Assembly: GCA_035760965.1 (NCBI GenBank)
Contig: DASTRY010000041.1
Coordinates: 1-64,000 of the forward strand
Reading direction: 5' to 3'
DNA length: 64,000 nucleotides
Origin: JADGHX01 sp035760965
Lineage (GTDB): Bacteria > Pseudomonadota > Gammaproteobacteria > Steroidobacterales > Steroidobacteraceae
Part shown: in pieces, positions 61,728 to 64,000 of the stretch
Numbering within the stretch: the stretch's first letter is position 1
Layout of the letters: each line of letters opens with the position of its first letter
Notes under the pieces: model-generated
The model's input: the letters and a program-made list of their open reading frames with translations, nothing else
Told to the model about the DNA's origin: nothing
Database searches by the model: none
Program-made: the position numbers and the translations under genes

Positions 61728-62720
61728 GTGGCGCAACGCCCGAAATTGTCCATCTGTGTACCGTTCTACAACGAGGAAGAGAGCATCGGCCCGCTGCATC
61801 AGGCGTTGGTCGAGGCCGTCGAGCCGCTGAACGTGCCGTTCGAGATGGTGTTCGTCGACGACGGCAGCCGCGACGCCACCGTGAAGATCGCCACCGAGCT
61901 TGCCCATCGCGATCCGCGCGTGCGGGTCGTGAAATTCCGCCGCAACTACGGTCAGACGGCGGCGATGGCCGCCGGGATCGAAGCCGCACGCGGCGATGTA
62001 ATCGTCACGATGGACGGGGACTTACAGAACGATCCGCGTGACATCGGCGAGTTTCTCGCGCTCATCGAGCAGGGCTACGACATCGTCGTCGGCTGGCGCC
62101 ATGAGCGTCAGGACAAGCTCCTCTCGCGCAAGATTCCCTCGCGCATCGCCAACCGCTTGATCGCGAAGGTGACCGGCGTGCCGATCCGCGACAACGGCTG
62201 CTCGCTGAAGGCGTATCGCGCCTCGCTCATCAAGCGCATCCCGCTCTACTCCGAGATGCACCGCTTCATTCCGGCGATGGCGTCGGTCGCGGGGCCGCGG
62301 ATCGCCGAAATCAAAGTGCGCCATCACGCGCGCAAATTCGGCAAATCGAAGTACGGCTTGTCCCGGGTTTACAAAGTCCTGCTCGATCTCATGGTCATCA
62401 AGACCGTCGCCTCGTTCGCGTCGCGCCCGGCGTTGTGGTTCGGGATGCTCTCCATCCCGCTGTGGCTCGCGGCCACTCTGCTGCTCGGGTACGCGCTCAT
62501 CACCTGGGCGCTCGGCGCGCACTTATCGCTGCCGATCGCCGGCTCCGGAATCATTTTCCTGACTTCGGCATTCATCCTGCTGTGCGCCGGCGCTCTGGGT
62601 GAGCTGGCGTACAAGCTCGGCGACCTGCGCGAACAGGAGTTCTCCGCGTTGACCGAACGACTGGGCCTGCGAACGCGCCCGACCGCGCGCGCCGCCGTGA
62701 CACGAGGATCGATCCGATGA
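61728..62720 (+). CDS. Glycosyltransferase family 2 (DPM1/GtrB-like), active type
   Basis: Protein of 330 residues from GTG 61728 (upstream frame is non-coding). The GT-A domain is LSICVPFYNEEESIGPL, VFVDDGSRDATV, the metal-binding DGD (96-98) followed by LQNDP, and the acceptor region IPSRIANRLIAKVTGVPIRDNGCSLKAYR. Two C-terminal membrane helices follow (about 225-250 and 265-295). It resembles polyisoprenyl-phosphate sugar transferases. Its ATGA overlap with the next gene indicates a coupled pair. Confidence 0.92.
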   Translation: MAQRPKLSICVPFYNEEESIGPLHQALVEAVEPLNVPFEMVFVDDGSRDATVKIATELAHRDPRVRVVKFRRNYGQTAAMAAGIEAARGDVIVTMDGDLQNDPRDIGEFLALIEQGYDIVVGWRHERQDKLLSRKIPSRIANRLIAKVTGVPIRDNGCSLKAYRASLIKRIPLYSEMHRFIPAMASVAGPRIAEIKVRHHARKFGKSKYGLSRVYKVLLDLMVIKTVASFASRPALWFGMLSIPLWLAATLLLGYALITWALGAHLSLPIAGSGIIFLTSAFILLCAGALGELAYKLGDLREQEFSALTERLGLRTRPTARAAVTRGSIR

Positions 62721-63769
62721 CCGAACGTTTCCAGAGCGCCGATCTCTCGGCCATCATCCCCGTCTGCGGCCGCCACCGCGAGCTCGCCGCGCTCTATCGC
62801 GAATACAAGACGGCGCTCGATGCGCTCTCGCCGCAGGTCGAGATGATCGTCGTCATCGACGGGCCGCAGCCGCAGGTCACGCAGCAGATCGAGCAGCTGC
62901 TGCAGGCCGGCGAGCCGCTGACCGTCATCGAGCTCACGCGCTCGTTCGGCGAAGCGACGGCGCTCATGGCCGGATTCCAGCGCGCGACGGCGCCAGTCAT
63001 CGTGACGCTGCCGGCGTATCACCAGGTCGAGGCGCAGGAGATCGGGAAGCTGGTCGCGGCGCTCGACGGCGTCGACATGGCCATCGCGCATCGCTGGCCG
63101 CGCGCCGGCAGCCGGTGGGAGTTCGCGCGGCGCCGTGCTTTCCACGGCATCATCGCGAAGGTCACGGGACAGCACTTCCGCGATCTCGGCTGCGGGGTGC
63201 GCGCCTTCAAGCGGCGCGTGCTGGAGGAGATCTCGCTGTACGGGGACCAGCATCGCTTCCTGCCGGTGCTGGCGAATCGGCAAGGCTTCCGCGTCGCGGA
63301 AATCGACGTGCGCCAGTCGCCGAAGGACCGGTTCGAGCGCGGCTACACCGTGCGCGATTACACGCGGCGTGCGCTCGATATCTTCAGCGTCTTCTTCCTG
63401 GTGCGCTTCACGAAGCGGCCGCTGCGCTTCTTCGGCATGATCGGCGCGACGACGTTCGGCCTGGGCGTGCTGCTCACGACGTGGCTGGTCATCGACAGGC
63501 TGATTCTCCACCACCCGCTCGCCGACCGCCCGGCCCTGATCCTATCCTCGCTGCTCGTCGTGATGGGCCTGCAGCTCTTCGCACTGGGCTTGCTCGGCGA
63601 GCTGATCATCTTCACGCACGCGCGCGAGCTGAAGGATTACAAGATCGATCGCATCATCGAGTACGCGCCCGCGGAAGCCGCGCAGCTCGCCGCCGCCACG
63701 ACCGTGGCATCCGGCCCGATGGAGCGGGACGCTCGCACCAGCGCAGCCTCACGGCCCGTGCCGATCTGA
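62717..63769 (+). CDS. Glycosyltransferase family 2 paralogue without DXD motif
   Basis: Protein of 350 residues, homologous along its length to the preceding GT2 (fold, acceptor region FRDLGCGVRAFKRR, two C-terminal helices). The strand that carries DGD in the first protein (VIVTMDGDLQND) here reads VIVTLPAYHQVE, so the metal-binding Asp pair is replaced by P-A-Y (99-101). The earlier nucleotide Asp (VVIDGP) remains. It may be an inactive partner that stabilises or directs the first enzyme, or use a metal-independent mechanism. Starts within the stop of the first gene (ATGA). Confidence 0.88.
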   Translation: MTERFQSADLSAIIPVCGRHRELAALYREYKTALDALSPQVEMIVVIDGPQPQVTQQIEQLLQAGEPLTVIELTRSFGEATALMAGFQRATAPVIVTLPAYHQVEAQEIGKLVAALDGVDMAIAHRWPRAGSRWEFARRRAFHGIIAKVTGQHFRDLGCGVRAFKRRVLEEISLYGDQHRFLPVLANRQGFRVAEIDVRQSPKDRFERGYTVRDYTRRALDIFSVFFLVRFTKRPLRFFGMIGATTFGLGVLLTTWLVIDRLILHHPLADRPALILSSLLVVMGLQLFALGLLGELIIFTHARELKDYKIDRIIEYAPAEAAQLAAATTVASGPMERDARTSAASRPVPI

Positions 63770-63785
63770 CTGGGCACGCGCCCAG
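63770..63785. terminator. Possible bidirectional stem-loop
   Basis: CTGGGC-ACGC-GCCCAG forms a 6-bp hairpin right at the stop of the second GT2 gene, between convergent genes. No T-run; weak evidence. Confidence 0.3.
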
Positions 63786-63843
63786 CGGTGATCGCGATGC
63801 GTAAGCGGTAGTTACAGTTGGGCGACGAGGATCGGAGGCGTGC

Positions 63844-64000
63844 TCATTGTCCGGTCCGCGCGGGAGGCGGATCGGCCAACCCCAGCTCGCGGTAGATCGC
63901 CGCCAGCTCGTTCATCGCCGTCGTTATCGAGAACGTCTCGCCGACGGTCGCGCGCGCGGCCGCTCCGAGCCGGCTGCACTCGGAAGGCGATTCGAGCAGG
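63844..64000 (-). CDS. Glycosyltransferase (GT-B), C-terminal end only
   Basis: Partial gene running off the right edge; only the last 51 codons are present, ending at TGA 63846-63844. The translation has ECSRLGAAARATVGETFS then NELAAIYRELG, the usual end of GT4/GT1 glycosyltransferases (residues after the nucleotide-sugar site: ...LGAAAR..V.E.FS......L..iYREL). It has a short Pro-rich tail. It belongs with the exopolysaccharide locus and is convergent with the GT2 pair. Confidence 0.75.
   Translation of the reverse strand, partial: LLESPSECSRLGAAARATVGETFSITTAMNELAAIYRELGLADPPPARTGQ

Noticed and set aside
1..64000. Mobile elements, CRISPR arrays, rRNA or tRNA genes
   Set aside because: No transposase or integrase reading frame, no regular direct-repeat array and no tRNA-like cloverleaf or conserved rRNA segment was recognised. 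A tRNA scan could still reveal a missed one.

Overview
This is a high-GC chromosomal segment from a proteobacterium. Gammaproteobacteria of the Steroidobacter/Nevskia kind fit best: HrpA, SrkA, YbdK and a QseE-QseG-QseF cassette point to Gammaproteobacteria, while a UrcA-family protein, a large family-type TonB receptor next to esterase/hydrolase genes and a DUF4382 lipoprotein are common in that group. This is an inference from gene content; there is no rRNA marker. The density is about one gene per 1.3 kb, with many long false open frames opposite real genes. I saw no rRNA, tRNA, insertion sequence or CRISPR array.

Layout. 1-3.6 kb: 5' two thirds of hrpA (minus strand) and a small coiled-coil protein. 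3.9-8.1 kb: exported NAD(P)-binding protein, class V aminotransferase, UrcA-family protein, then a HEPN/MNT toxin-antitoxin-type pair whose HEPN gene is broken while its MNT gene and an operator-like palindrome remain. 8.3-11.7 kb: FucP-type sugar transporter, NmrA-like reductase, class II aldolase. 12-17 kb: DUF4382 lipoprotein, SCO protein, FAD monooxygenase. 17-25 kb: probable uptake/catabolic group (double SnoaL protein, CocE-type hydrolase, LysR regulator, TonB receptor, type-B carboxylesterase). 25-31 kb: MscS channel; a translationally coupled trio (DUF6607-like, sulfite-oxidase-like, FNR-like); host-attachment protein; methyltransferase; AraC regulator. 31-37.6 kb: diheme cytochrome c, parvulin-type PPIase, HupE/UreJ, His-rich DUF2946-like protein, TonB receptor, and a GDT1-type manganese exporter preceded by a yybP-ykoY riboswitch.

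37.7-49.2 kb: YbdK, a 1228-residue PAS/GAF/GGDEF/EAL protein with altered GGDEF and EAL signatures, a lipoprotein, SrkA, GalE, and the QseE(GlrK)-QseG-QseF(GlrR) signalling cassette, closed by a strong terminator. 49.2-64 kb: an exopolysaccharide locus. It holds a glycerol-3-phosphate dehydrogenase-like enzyme, epimerase, methyltransferase, GT4, asparagine-synthase-like protein, Wzx-like flippase, CpsD-type kinase, Wzz/GumC protein, beta-barrel protein, Wza-like exporter, two tandem GT2 proteins, and the 3' end of another GT-B glycosyltransferase.

The most interesting theme is regulatory. Four sequences with the -24/-12 (GG-N10-GC) signature of sigma-54 promoters sit just upstream of transcription units of the exopolysaccharide locus, on both strands, and the only sigma-54 activator in the window (GlrR) is encoded directly beside it. 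Two enzymes of that locus have lost hallmark catalytic residues (Cys2 of the asparagine-synthase-like protein, DXD of the second GT2), so their roles are probably not the textbook ones.
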